Assembly (NCBI GenBank): GCA_942159475.1
Contig: OW804096.1
Location: 105,560,194-105,624,193 of the forward strand
Direction of reading: 5' to 3'
Length of the DNA: 64,000 nucleotides
DNA from: Sthenelais limicola
Taxonomy: Eukaryota; Annelida; Polychaeta; Phyllodocida; Sigalionidae
Positions 1 through 10,729 of the stretch are shown piece after piece. The notes below the pieces were generated by a model, which was given only the letters and a program-made list of their open reading frames with translations, did not search any database and was not told the origin of the DNA. Every line of letters starts with the position of its first letter. Position 1 is the stretch's first letter. The translations under genes were made by a program, and so were the position numbers.

Positions 1-1470
1 GATTATTATCATTATAATAAAAATATTATGTGTATCGTCATTTCCTAATAATCGTGAAGAGTAGGAAGTGTTGATATCTTCCGCTGAGATGTATAAGGTC
101 TCAGTTGCAGTTGGGATAGTGGTTGGATGTGATATATTGTTAGGTGAAATCGTAGGAATGTCCCTTGCGTTCTCTGTTAGCTTATGAAAAATCCTGTATG
201 CCCTGGCCGTTTGGGTGAATCCAAATATTGGGGCGGTACAGTGAATTTTGTAAAGTAAAAATAGTGAAATAAGTAGAGAACATATCGATAAAACAGGGTT
301 AATATATGACCAAGCTGGGTTGGTTGTTATCTGCGACAGGAGTGATAGGTCCTCTTGTTGGATTCTTCTAACCGGAATATCTAATGCTGAAGCGCTCTTG
401 AGAAGTGCTTTGGCAAAAGGCAATAAATCGATTTCCGTGTTAGTGTCTATCATTGCCTCCTGGGCGAATTTTCCTAGAAATCTTGATACGTTGGGGGAAG
501 AAAAATGGAAGGGAATTTTACTAACTGCACTGGGGGTGATGTGTTCCACGTTGAAGTCCATAGCAGCCAGGAATGGTAGGTTGGTAGTGTGAAATTCATA
601 ATGAAAAGATTTCGTCTCGTTACATGGTAACTTAGAGTTTGGGAGGGAAAGTGGTCCGATATTAACTGTGCACAAACATGGTACTCCTAATAAAAAGAAG
701 GCTTTTGCACGATGGGACCTCCCTGGTTTTCCATGGCATAGAATATCATATCGATGTTCGTTCGTTGAAACTAAGTATTCATCCTTTGTGATCGCTATGG
801 CTGTAGTTGGTGGTGGTGCTAAAGGTTTAATATTAAATTGACACAAATCCTTTAGTATGGCTGATTTGTTTTGAAAAATTGCGATGATGCATGATGGAGA
901 AGAGGCGTGAATCCTAGGGATAGTTCTAGAACAGACACGAATGGCCTCTCCTTTACATGAGTGTAGATCTTCTTCATTAACTTGTAAATATAAGGATGCG
1001 TCTCTTGACACCGCAATGAATTTGATATTAGTCTTTATCGATGTGATTCCAAATGTAGGGGTATATGTTGTATTGATGGGCACTGGTGTGCTAATCACTT
1101 GGTATAAGTCAAACACAGATTCCGTAGAAGAAATTATAATTTTAGAGTTAATGTATAGGTGGCTCTTTGAGTAGACGAACATTGAAATCTTTTGAGAATA
1201 ATAATATTCTGTGTTCATGATCGCTACTTGTGATCCGGGAGAAGTTAATTTTAATTGTAGATCGATCTGACGTAAATATTTGGCAAAATCAGTCGGTCTC
1301 ACAATCTCTGGAGATAAAATACCATTTGCTAATAATCTTAGTGAGTCAATTATCGAATTCAGAGCCTGTAAATATTGTAATTTATGAGATAATATATGTA
1401 GACACACCTGGAAACATGTAAGGATTTGGTAATTGTGACGTCTGGTATATGAACCTGTAACGGTTATTAC
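1..1470 (-). CDS. Env-like fusion glycoprotein, C-terminal part, open at left edge
   Basis: The minus strand is free of stop codons for 490 codons from 1470 down to the window edge, where it is still open. The N-terminal part of the frame has a helix with LNSIIDSL followed by GILSPEI and a proline-rich run, then tyrosine-rich and cysteine-containing stretches. This is the layout I know from the F/Env fusion proteins of baculoviruses and of env-bearing gypsy-like (errantivirus) elements. A hydrophobic membrane-spanning segment is encoded at about 243-297 and is followed by a cytoplasmic tail of at least 80 residues. The part that should carry the signal peptide, furin site and fusion peptide is missing: an in-frame stop lies at 1471-1473 and AT-rich sequence follows. 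A possible splice acceptor (TTTACAG) lies at about 1368-1374. No LTR is visible in the window. I infer an endogenous retroelement env fragment. The length without stops suggests a recent insertion or retention. Confidence 0.68.
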
Positions 1471-1473
1471 TCA

Positions 1474-1670
1474 GCCTGAATATTCGTGATATTCGATATA
1501 TAATATATTCACAATATTTCTATATAATAAATTCATATTTAATAATACCTTACGTCATGTTATGTAACCTTATATAATCATAGAAAAGCATTAGATCATA
1601 TAATTATGAGTATGACAGTACCATTGTACTGAAGGCGGTACTTTATTTTAACAGTTAAATATGGTCTCAT
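1474..1670. other. AT-rich spacer, no gene seen
   Basis: Short AT-rich stretch with repeated ATATTC/GAATAT words between the env-like frame and the LINE fragment. Nothing coding is visible. Confidence 0.5.
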
Positions 1671-2150
1671 TCATTGTAATTGATGTAGTTTGTTTAAAGC
1701 AGCATATTTCAATTTAGTCAGATGATCGACCAATGAGAGCTTGTTGTCAACTTTGAATCCTAGATAGTTTACCACCCTGCAGTTGGGTAAAGCCTGACCA
1801 TTAATATATGGGCCTACCTTGGTTAGGTTTGGGAAGTTTATCCTATTCAGTCTATTACTGGTGCCTAAGATCTGTAGCTGGCATTTTTTCTCATTCAACC
1901 TTAATTTATTATTACACATCCATTTATTAATTTCGTTAGCTGCGATATTGTGTAATATTTAGGCATTCATCTAGGTTCGGTCCTGTGACACTAAAGGCAG
2001 TGTCGTCAGCATATAAAATCAGATTTGTTTTGTTTTCATCTGTTATATATGCTTCAGATTTTTAAGACATTTAGGTAAATCATTGATATATATCAGGAAA
2101 ATTATCAGCCCTAGATGACTGCCCAATACCTCAATATATTGTAATATAAT
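1671..2150 (-). pseudogene. Non-LTR reverse transcriptase fragment (YADD region)
   Basis: On the minus strand a degenerate frame gives an IYINDLP-like segment, then YADDTAF (rc of about 2000-2020), then an 82-codon open piece with LNEKKCQ and NYLGFKVDNKLS. These are RT palm motifs C and D and the usual YLG strand of jockey/CR1-like LINEs. At least one stop interrupts the part upstream of YADD. It is truncated at both ends, with no endonuclease and no 3' UTR recognised. A dead copy. Confidence 0.7.
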
Positions 2151-2254
2151 CGGAGACAAATCCATTCAGAGAGGTACATTATTTCCTGTTAAGGAGATAA
2201 TTCGTGATAATATTTATGATCTGCGGATTCAAAACCTCAATGCAGGATATGTGG

Positions 2255-2560
2255 CAGATTTGAAAAGACCATCAACCCCATCCTATTGAGAATACCTACA
2301 AAGACACAACAAGGCAGCTGCATATATATATATATACACCGGAAGATCAGCAGGCAATACAAGATCAAAATAACTGAAAATGGTATGAAAACCAACCAAG
2401 TACAGTTACCAAGAATGAGGAAGTCATCATTCTGTGGGACATGCCCATCCAAACAGACATAGAAATAGCAGCCAACAGACCAAACATCATAATTAAGGAC
2501 AGAAAGGAAAGAACATGCATGCTCATCCACATGGCTGTACCATTTGACAAAAGCGACCCA
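2255..2560 (+). pseudogene. Retroelement C-terminal fragment (WDMPIQTD family), first part
   Basis: The plus frame around 2400-2560 reads LWDMPIQTD, EIAANRP, then IIKDRKERTC and MAVPFDKS. This is a conserved signature of the C-terminal region of a non-LTR retrotransposon family common in corals and other invertebrates. In intact copies it continues directly into KLSKYKDLEIE. Here the frame breaks off at about 2560 into an unrelated reverse transcriptase, and the expected continuation appears at 11511-11760. A (TA)n run sits at about 2323-2334. Non-functional. Confidence 0.65.
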
Positions 2561-2564
2561 GTCA

Positions 2565-3356
2565 AATTATCCGTTGTACCAATCCCAAAAAAGGGAAATG
2601 TCAGCCAAGTTACCAATCTTAGACCCATATCCCTTACCCATGTGCTTAGTAAAATATTAGAAAAGCATATTAACAACCAACTCCAAGTATTTGTAGAAAG
2701 AAACAGCTTACTCTCACCATACCAAGGGGGCTTCAGGCAAAATGCCTCGACAACTGAGACTACCTACCTTTTATTATATCGACTACTCAATAATCGCAAT
2801 GCCAAACATACTAGTACACTGGTATTCTTTGACTACCAAAAAGCCTTTGATAGTATAAATCATAAAATTCTGTTGTCCAAACTCGATTACTACTGTCTGC
2901 CAATATGGTTCAGGATATGGGTCAAAAATTACTTAAGCGGTAGACAACAAAAGGTTAAGGTCAACAATTACCATTCAAAATCCCCAAATCCCAATTAAAT
3001 GCGGAGTCCCGCAAGGCTCGATTTTGGGCCCATTACTGCTTAACCTCTACATTAATGATATCTGTAACTTACCAATTAAAGGTCAAATGCTATTGTTTGC
3101 AGATGACATTGTACTATTAAACAACTCGCCAAATAAAGACAAGGTTTTGGCCGACTGCCAAAGTGATGTAGATGCAATTGCAGACTGGAGTCTAGCCAAC
3201 AAGCTCTTGATCAGCCTGCCCAAAACCAAGGCAATGCTAATACCACCAAATAACCTACAGTATTATAACCCACCCAAATTACAAATAGCTAACACAAACC
3301 TGGAATGGGTTGACTCATTTGTCTACCTGGGGCTAACGATTGACCCTACACTGTAG
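2565..3356 (+). pseudogene. Non-LTR reverse transcriptase fragment (FADD)
   Basis: Two overlapping plus-strand frames together give a partial RT domain. The first has VPIPKKGN, NLRPISL, SPYQGGFR and FFDYQKAFDSINH (motif A). After a frame change near 2995 come GVPQGSILGP (motif B), FADDIVLL (motif C) and FVYLGLTID. The order and spacing match jockey/CR1-like LINE ORF2. The copy ends abruptly at 3356, just where the thumb region should begin. A single frameshift at about 2990-3003 kills it. A C-terminal LINE piece at 10730-11191 could be the missing remainder. Confidence 0.8.
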
Positions 3357-3834
3357 CGAGTAATAACATGGTAGACGCGTTATTATACCTGTTATTAACA
3401 TGTCAACTTTTGTGCCATCACTATCCAGGTATTAGTACACGACTGTTATGCTAGTCGTGTTATTGAATGCCTTCTGTCACGTTAAATTTCAAGCTAAAAC
3501 AATGGGGTGTGACGTAACAGATGCCAGCAGGATGGCGGGCAGCGAACCATGAAAAAAGCTAGCTTGCAGGGGTGGGGAGGGGGTGTGGTCAGTAGACCAT
3601 GGAAAGCTTCAGAGGTTGAGCAGGGAAATTATACAAATGAATACCATATCAAAAGTTTTGTTTAAATTATCTTACTAGAACTGAAATGTACCGATTAAAA
3701 TTTAAAAAATATTTTACTTAAAAAAGAAAAATGTAATGTCTAGTGTTATATCTAGTAAACAAAGCATCAAGCATATATATAGCTTAGAGCAGCACAAAAA
3801 TGAGAAGATTTTGGTCCTGTTTAGACAGTTTTTA
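3357..3834. other. Non-coding repeat-derived spacer
   Basis: No gene seen. It contains a short inverted repeat around 3438-3462 (TACACGACTG..TAGTCGTGTTA) and a G-rich patch near 3571-3590. It separates the LINE fragment from the piggyBac MITE. Confidence 0.4.
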
Positions 3835-3838
3835 TTAA

Positions 3839-4258
3839 CCCATTCAGGACAGCGCCGCCAACGTTGCATTATGCTTAACGACCAAGCGTGGGAAAAGAAC
3901 ATTCAATTAATGACGTCCTGAGTGAAATGTACACGTCCCGTCATGACGACGCTTCACCGCGTCCACTGCCCTCTGGATGACGCACATTCTAATAACGTCA
4001 TCTGAATTAAGGACGGCCAATAACGTCACCACCATTGAATAACATTGTTATTATGATGCTTTTTGGCAATACGCGTCCTTTCCCACGGAGTGCTTTATCG
4101 CATTACGCGTCCTGTGCGTGGGAGTGCTTTTACGCACTACGCGTCCTACGCATGGGAGTGCTTTAAGGCAATACGCGGCCAAACGCGTGGGAGTGCGTTA
4201 AGGCAATACGCGGCCACACGCGTGGGAATGCTTTAAAGCAATACGCGGCCTGAATGGG
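3839..4258. mobile_element. piggyBac-type MITE, 420 bp, complete
   Basis: The element begins CCCATTCAGG and ends CCTGAATGGG, a perfect 10-bp terminal inverted repeat. It is flanked on both sides by TTAA (3835-3838 and 4259-4262), the hallmark target duplication of piggyBac transposases. It has no coding capacity. The interior is rich in TGACG/ACGTC words, and its right half is a 34-35-bp tandem array. It would need a transposase supplied by an autonomous relative, which is not visible here. Confidence 0.85.
4071..4250 (+). repeat. 34-35-bp tandem array inside the piggyBac MITE
   Basis: ACGCGTCC/ACGCGGCC words recur at 4071, 4105, 4139, 4173, 4208 and 4243. Between them is GTGGGAGTGCTTTA with small changes. 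The spacing is 34, 34, 34, 35 and 35 bp. The last two units share the GGCC variant, suggesting stepwise duplication. Confidence 0.85.
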
Positions 4259-4262
4259 TTAA

Positions 4263-4639
4263 GAACATTGATCATATTAAAGGGTTAATACAAGTGAGAA
4301 AATGTGGTCTATGAGCATGCATGCTCTCCTCCAATTACATCAAGTAATTACCTGTTTGTGCCTTTACCTGTTACCTGTTATGTCGATTTGCCAAAAAAAC
4401 GAAAAAAGACCCATAGGAATGAACAAGAAAAATGGACCAAAATAAACCAAATTTGAACACATATAGTAATGCCTGTAGTTTAAATCTAAATAGCTAAATA
4501 GGCGCACTTTTGGGCAGAGCTTTATTGCGACATGAATTCTTAACACGACAAGCACTGAGCACACGACAAAACGCCAACATAATAGCGGCAATCCTTGTCT
4601 ATATACGCGGAGTTTTAACAGTGTAGGCTGAAATTTGAG
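4263..4639. other. Spacer, no gene seen
   Basis: AT-rich sequence between the piggyBac MITE and a short LINE fragment. No coding signature beyond chance open frames. Confidence 0.4.
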
Positions 4640-4765
4640 GTAATGGCCAAAACTATAGTCAATAAGGCAAATCCCAGACTTTATAATCTTTATATTAATA
4701 GACATGCTTTAGATATTAGGACGAGGCTACTCCTGGTCAAATCAATGATTCTTACATATGAGATG
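4640..4765 (+). pseudogene. LINE thumb-domain fragment
   Basis: The plus frame has KTIVNKANPRLYNLY followed by IRTRLLLVKSMILTYE. This is the usual spacing of the post-RT 'thumb' segment of jockey-like LINEs (asparagine-lysine-alanine-N-arginine-leucine, then the LLL-KS-IL helix). It is only about 40 codons long, with no flanking RT motifs in frame. Confidence 0.45.
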
Positions 4766-5362
4766 ACCTTCATCAAAAAGAGTCCCATGTCGGCAACTTT
4801 CATTTTGGGATATAGGGCTCCAAAGATGGTATAATTATGACTTTTTCGGACGAAATCTTTTTTTCCCGTAATATTAATCTTTAATATGTTTTTTGTGAGA
4901 CTGGAAAGTATTTTGTAAAATAAACAATAATTTATGCTTCATAATGGCCGGTAAACATTTTCATAACATGGTTGGATGGGTTTAAACAAAGGAGTCGGAT
5001 TTTTCACTAAATTCACTCGTACGCCATGGACATTTGAGCGTAGGGTACCCCAGCACATTGGGTATCCTCGGAAAGCCGCGAATCTCCTCTATCCAATGGC
5101 AGTCTTCCCTTTTGAATGCTCGCGTAAGTTAACCAATCACAGAGCTCTATCCAAGCGCATTCGGCGTAAACACTTGTTGCTAGTGGATACAGCACTGTGA
5201 TTGGTCCAGCCCCTCCGAAAGATCAACTTCCAGCTGACGCCATCTTCTAGCGTGGTCTTGGATTTGAATCGAAGTGACCAGTTATTCCTCGATTCCAGAC
5301 GATTCAAGACGTGTTTTACTCTCCAACAAAGTTTTAAATGGACCAAGGTTTAATATTTAAAC

Positions 5363-8315
5363 ATGGAAGCTGAGGCCACTGTCGCAGAAGCTCTTAATGG
5401 CATCGCTCGAGCCAATTTGGGAGGTGTTGTCGACAACTCCGAATGGCGTAACCTCATCGAGGAATATTTTGTGTTCAACGAGGAAACAGAGACGGTGGAA
5501 TCTGACTCGGATGGAGAACCAGACGTCCCAGATCCTCCTGAAACTCAGGACACAAATGAGGAAGAAGCTGAGGAAGAATCAGAACCTATTATTATTATTG
5601 ACCACATGCAGGCAGTCCTGGACAAGGAACGGGAAAAGTGCTCCAGATTTAGGTAAGTGTTGGTGCTCTACCGCCATGTTTTCTATCGTGTGTGTTGACG
5701 CGTTGGGGGAGGCGATCTGAAAACTATGCTACGTACATCCCTGGAAATCAATCAAATCTATAATCCAATGCTGTTATGTGTGAGAGATATATTGTGTGTA
5801 TATTTAAATGTTCTAAATTTGATCGGTAGAGGTTTTACCTCACCTTGTGTTGTTCATGCATGGGGACTCGGAATCATCAAGTCGAGATCGGGGGAGTAAA
5901 CTATTTACTTGGGATGTCTGATATTCCTTAATCGTCTTGTGTGGAATGTAGGGTTAAAAATGCATTACTTGTATCAACATGTCACTTTTGGGCAAATTGA
6001 AATCTAGGATTTTGTCCATTTCAGTTGTAACTGCCATTTGTTTAACAACGGGCCGTGCATAGACCAGTTCACTGTGGAACAGCGCATCTCTCATAGGTCG
6101 GACCATGATCAAATCAATCGAGGTAATTTTAAATAATGTTTTTCTCTATTGCCTTTTCTTTGCCCATACATGCATGTATAATACTCAATCAGTATTTTAA
6201 GCTGTAGTTTGTTCAATTATGAGGACATGGATAACTAATCAGATATGATAACTAATTATGTAGGAAAACTGTAGGGAATGTCTTGTTACTCCAGTAGGAT
6301 TTAAGATTTGTGTCGGTGATATTTTGGTGGGTCACAACATCATTTTATATTTTGTTATACTGTTGTTTCAGATGAGCTCAACACGGCACTCTTAGGCGTT
6401 TTCAATACTGTTACTGACAACAGTGAATGATGCAGTCCAACAAAGAAGGGGCCCCAATGGAAGGGAGAACGAAAACACCCAAAGAGCCACTACAGGGTGT
6501 CTAACAAGCCTGTTTGCAGAGCTACTTTTAAATTCCTTTACAAGTGAGTAATATCATGAATCTTGTTGTGCCCATTAATACTGAACATTACATAGCTATT
6601 CATAATAACATGGATTATTTGCTAAGAATTGTTATTTTGTATTCTCATTTACAATCCTGCATTATGTTTAATTTCTTCCTTTGCAAACGATTAAATTATT
6701 ATTTTTCTATTTTCTCTTCTCTCTCTTCTCTTCTAGGATTAGCCAAAACAAGCTGACTGCTGTACTAAAATCCTTCAGCGAGGATGGTCTGATCCCTCGT
6801 CTACGACGTGGTGGTGGTCACCATGCTGTCAGGTCATTGCCAATAGATGACCTGAAGAACACAATCAACTTCATCACATCTTATGCCGAAATACATGCTC
6901 TTTTCTTGCCAGGCAGAGTAGCTTCACACCATAGAGACAACATCCTCATTCTCCCCTGCCATTCTACAAATGCTGAAGTTCATTGTCTTTACACACAAGC
7001 CATGCAAGAGACTGACAATAGGGCTGTTGCCTACTCCACTTTTGTTCAACTGTGTATATATCTTCCTAAAATAATCACAAGTCGTCCCATGACAGACCTC
7101 TGCTGGGAGTGCCAGCATAATAACAGAGACATTTCCTGTAGTAGTAATTTACCTGAAGTTGTGAAAGCTGCCAAGTTAAAGAAACAGCAAAAACATTTAG
7201 ACACTGTAGCAGACGAGAGAACTCTTTATCAGAAATTTTGTGCTGATGCCAAAGAAGCGTACAGAGACAATGGTGAACCCCCCCTTGGCAAACATGCCCC
7301 TTGCTCATGTGACATTCGAGTACATCTCAGTTTTGACTTTGCACAACAAGTGCATTTACCTTCCTATCAGATGCAACCAGGTCCCCTTTATTTTCTGACC
7401 CCGAGGAAGGTAGGCCTGTTCGGTATTTGCATGGAAGGAATGCCTAGACAAGTTAATTACCTTATTGATGAGAGCCATTGCACCAGTAAGGGATCAAATG
7501 CAGTTATTTCTTATCTGAATCATTACTTTGAAAAATTTGGTCTGGGGGAGAAAGATTTAGATCTTAACTGTGATAATTGTAGTGGCCAAAACAAGAACCG
7601 GTATGTTCTTGCATATTTGATGTGGCGTGTCCTTACTGGAAGGCACAGGTCTATTACACTTAACTTTTTTATTACTGGACACACTAAGTTTGCCCCCGAC
7701 TGGTGCTTTGGTCTCTTGAAAAAACAGTTTCGTCGGGACAACGTTTCTTCTCTTCAGCAATTACAAGCAAGTGTGCAGCACAGTACGCCAGGGGGGGTCA
7801 ACCAGGCCCAACTTGTAGGTGATGAAAGGGGTACTGTTTTTGTTCCATTGTACAACTGGCAGGCATTCCTGTTGCCTTTCTCCAAATCTTTTCCAGGTAT
7901 CAAAGGGTATCATCATTTTGAATTTTCAAGTGACAAACCTGGTATTATTTCTTTCAGGCCATTTGTAGGCCCTGTAAATAGTGGTACATTCAAAATGCTT
8001 ACTGTTGCTGTGGTTGATGTCCCTCTGGACAACCCACCCATTGTACCTTCTCCTGGACTGTCTGCATACAGACAGTGGTATCTTTTTAATTATATTCATG
8101 ATTTTTGTACCGAAGAAACCAAAGACATAATGTGCCCCAAACCAACTGTACCCGAAGAAGGGCCAGGGAGTGGGGGGATGGCTACATTGTACAGGCTCCC
8201 ACAATTGCCCCAGTTAGAGGTAGAGGGAGGGGAAGAGGAAGGGGTAGAGGTAGAGGAAGGGGTAGAGGAAGGGGAAGGGACAGGGAATCTTCTTCTGATG
8301 AACCATTACAATTAG
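5363..8315 (+). CDS. DUF7869-type, transposase-like protein, four exons, probably disabled
   Basis: Exons at about 5363-5652, 6025-6122, 6372-6543 and 6737-8315 join in phase across GT..AG introns. Exon 1 encodes an acidic N-terminus and exon 2 a cysteine cluster (CSRF-SCNCH..C). Exon 4 carries the conserved core: YAEIHALFLPGR, RPMTDLCWECQ, then DNCSGQNKNRY and HTKFAPDWCFG. I recognise this as a multi-copy invertebrate family whose C-terminal domain is called DUF7869 and which looks like an RNase H-fold, transposon-derived nuclease. Activity is not shown. Two problems stand out. An in-frame TGA occurs at 6428-6430 in exon 3, although the flanking frame keeps family-like sequence on both sides. 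The frame after about 8171 becomes a glutamate/glycine run, while the neighbouring frame encodes an RG-rich tail to 8506. So this is either a pseudogene or two sequencing errors. The cysteine and DNCSGQNKN/HTKFAPDW matches are firm; the function is inference. Confidence 0.72.
6428..6430 (+). other. In-frame TGA within exon 3 of the DUF7869 gene
   Basis: Reading exon 3 in the phase set by exons 2 and 4 gives DELNTALLGVFNTV..NSE, then TGA, then CSPTKKGPQWKGERKHPKSH and a VCRATFKFLY segment. The second part matches the family position just before ISQNKLT. Sequence on both sides is family-like, so the stop is a lesion rather than a mis-set frame. Confidence 0.65.
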
Positions 8316-8506
8316 GTGGTGAAGAATCTTCTGAGGAGGAGGAGGAGGAGGAGGTTGTAGGGGAGCCTCAAGCAAGAGGGAGAGCAAGGGGTAGAGGAAC
8401 AGTTAGGGGAAGGGCAAGGGAATCTTCAGAATCTGCTTCTGATGGGGAGGTTGCACCTTCTCCAGCAAAGAGAGGTAGGCAGAGGGGCAGGGGAAATGTG
8501 CAGTAA
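8174..8506 (+). other. Out-of-frame RG-rich C-terminal tail of the DUF7869 gene
   Basis: From the G6 run at 8171-8176 the other plus frame encodes a long RG/GR repeat, a serine-glutamate acidic block (SSDEP, EESSEEEEEE), a second RG block and SPAKRGRQRGRGN before its stop. Such RGG-box and acidic alternation is typical of real nucleic-acid-binding tails. The annotated frame gives only a G/E/V run. One missing G in the run would connect the core to this tail. Confidence 0.5.
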
Positions 8507-8519
8507 CGTCGGCCAGGAA

Positions 8520-9470
8520 GGGGTAGAGGTAAGGGAAAGGGTAGGGGAAAGGGTAGGGGCTGACAGCTTTTTATTACTGATTTTATTACTGGCTATTACT
8601 TTTGTACATTTTGTTTTGTTAAAATGAATTATAAAGGTGTTATCATGTATATAATTGCAAACACTGCACCGAAGAATTTTGTACAGAATATTATGCTCAT
8701 GTTATCAGGGTAATAAAATACAAAATATTAAATGAAATGCACTGCGTTTTTAATACATTGTGGCCCTAGTAGTTAATAATACTTGTCCAAAATCTGAGAA
8801 TAATCCGATCATATGAATTGGTCATTTTGCATGACGGTGCGCCTGACATAAATCCCACAAATGTTGCCTTGAAATTTTGTTTGCCCCAATTTTACCCAAT
8901 TTTCACCGCGCGATAAAATGAAAAGTTACAAAGTAATTGAACTGAATTTTGTATATGTTATGGCCCTAGTAGTAATGATAGTAATGTGTGCCCCAAATCT
9001 TATAGAAATCGGCTGATAATAAATGCCTGTAACCAAGGTTGTTGCGTCGAAGAAAAGTCATAACTTTGACCTTGAATATCTCAGTTTCCAGTACCTCCAG
9101 TAACCGCGTCGCTTTAATACTCACCGCAAACGTATAAATATTTTTTAAAGCTTTAATTTAGACTGGGTAGCTCAAGTCCCAGCAATTGGGCTTTTCACTT
9201 GCCCCAGGTGACAAAGTCCGGTATATACAATAAGGTACAATATTTACATTTATAGAAGTCGTTGCTGTGCCACTCTTAACTGGAGTCTTTAATCATGAGT
9301 GTTGGCTACGCTTCAAGGAAGAAGAGTCTGACTTCGTTGTCTAATTCAACATACCAAAATAGTCAACAAGTTTTGTATATAAAATGGATATTTAAAATGG
9401 TGATTGATGGGTGGTTCGATTTGGAGAGGTAAGAGAGGAATAGGTACATTAAGATAAGATAAGACACTAC
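8520..9470. other. Repeat-derived spacer with duplicated segment
   Basis: No gene seen. A segment starting TGGCCCTAGTAGT occurs twice, near 8760 and 8962, each followed by related sequence (AATCTGAGAATAATCCGAT versus AATCTTATAGAAATCGGCT). This is a diverged direct duplication of roughly 200 bp. AATAAA at about 8712 could serve the DUF7869 gene. Confidence 0.45.
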
Positions 9471-9479
9471 TTTGCCACT

Positions 9480-9744
9480 TTGTACTCGGAGATTGTACAC
9501 TAGCGTTCAAAAGAAGCAAAGACGCCAATTTCACAAATCCCCCTAAAAGAGAAACTAGACAGAACAAGGCCCCAACACTGAAAATCCCCCCCTACAGAAC
9601 TAGATTTGGTGAGAACACAATCCAGGTAAAATCAGCAAAATCCTGGAACGAACTGTCTGCCAAACAGCGCAATATAGGAACGATTGAAACTTTCAAGTTG
9701 AATCAAAAGCTATGGTTAAACACCCTATTCACTCCAATCGACTA
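9480..9744 (+). pseudogene. LINE ORF2 C-terminal fragment
   Basis: A plus frame gives CTLAFKRSKDANF, KAPTLKIPPYRTRFGENTIQ and VKSAKSWNELSAKQRN, then TFKLNQKLW and a stop at about 9742. The R-T-R-F-G...SA..WN.L pattern is the standard end of non-LTR ORF2 proteins. The upstream part is absent or frameshifted. Confidence 0.6.
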
Positions 9745-9826
9745 AGGACCACGACCTTTCTTCCCGCCCTCCAACGCATGACCTCCCTCTGTTTCTCCTG
9801 ACCCTCTTCTTTTCCCCTCACTCAAA

Positions 9827-10610
9827 TCAAATTAGTATGTCATAAGCTTCGAGATATTCATAAATTCTGGTGTGTACAATTTTTTCTATGATTTTACTAG
9901 GAGTGGGAAGTAGTGCTATTGGTCTATAGTTAGTTATTTTATTTTGGTTACCTCCTTTAAAGAGTGGGATGATTTTGGCTATTTTCCAGTCTGGGGGGAC
10001 AGTGGCGGTGCTCAGGGATAGATTCAGACAGTGCGTGAATTCATTACATAGGGTTAGTAGGGCTAGTTTTAGCATTCTGTTGGGGAGGTGTTCGATGGAT
10101 GATGATTTGGTAGTATTTATATTTTTCACAAGTTTCCAGACTTCGTTTACGTTGGTTCTAATGTCTTCAATAGAGCTAAGTGTTGGTGGGTAATTGGGGT
10201 TCCAGTTTGGTTGTAGACCTTTGATTAGAGTAGTTGCTATGTTGATGAAGAAATCATTTACATATTGGGGGGTTTCTTTTTGATCTATGGGGTTGTTCAA
10301 ATCATCTGTTAGATTTAGAGTATTGGATTTCTTGTTTGAGGGGGATACTACATTTATAATTTCCCAGAATTTTTTCTGGTCGTTTGAGTTATTTTCTAAT
10401 TCACTTAAAATAAAGTCTTTTTTGGCGTTTTGGAGAGAGTGGTTAGTTGATGTTCTCAGAGTTTTTGCGGTTTGCCAGTCCAACTCCGATTTGGTGTTTT
10501 TAGCTACTTTCCTGGCTCTGTTTTTCTCTTTTATTTGGTCAATGATTTCTTGTGTTATCCAAGGGTCGTTGCTGGTTTTAACTTTGATTTTCCTGATTTT
10601 CCTGATTTAC
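9827..10610 (-). pseudogene. LINE fragment: linker and start of RT domain
   Basis: The minus frame from about 10590 to 9830 starts with NDPWITQEIIDQIKEKNRAR. It continues through the QKKFWEIIN linker and reaches RT motifs DWKIAKIIPLFKGGNQ and NYRPIALLPTPSKIIEKIV. This is the region between the endonuclease and the RT of CR1/jockey-like LINEs. It ends before motif A. The neighbouring LINE tails at 9480 and 10730 run the opposite way, so this copy inserted separately or was inverted. Confidence 0.8.
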
Positions 10611-10729
10611 CCGATAGGCCTAAAATTAAGCTCTATACATCATTGGAAAGCTCTTTTCTGGTGCTTACCCATCCAATAGCTAACTCCAAAATCGATCTCG
10701 CCGACATGGGAACCTTTTTGATAGAGCGC

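Noticed and set aside
320..1421. Short plus-strand frames
   Set aside because: They lie antisense to the 490-codon env-like frame and show no motifs.
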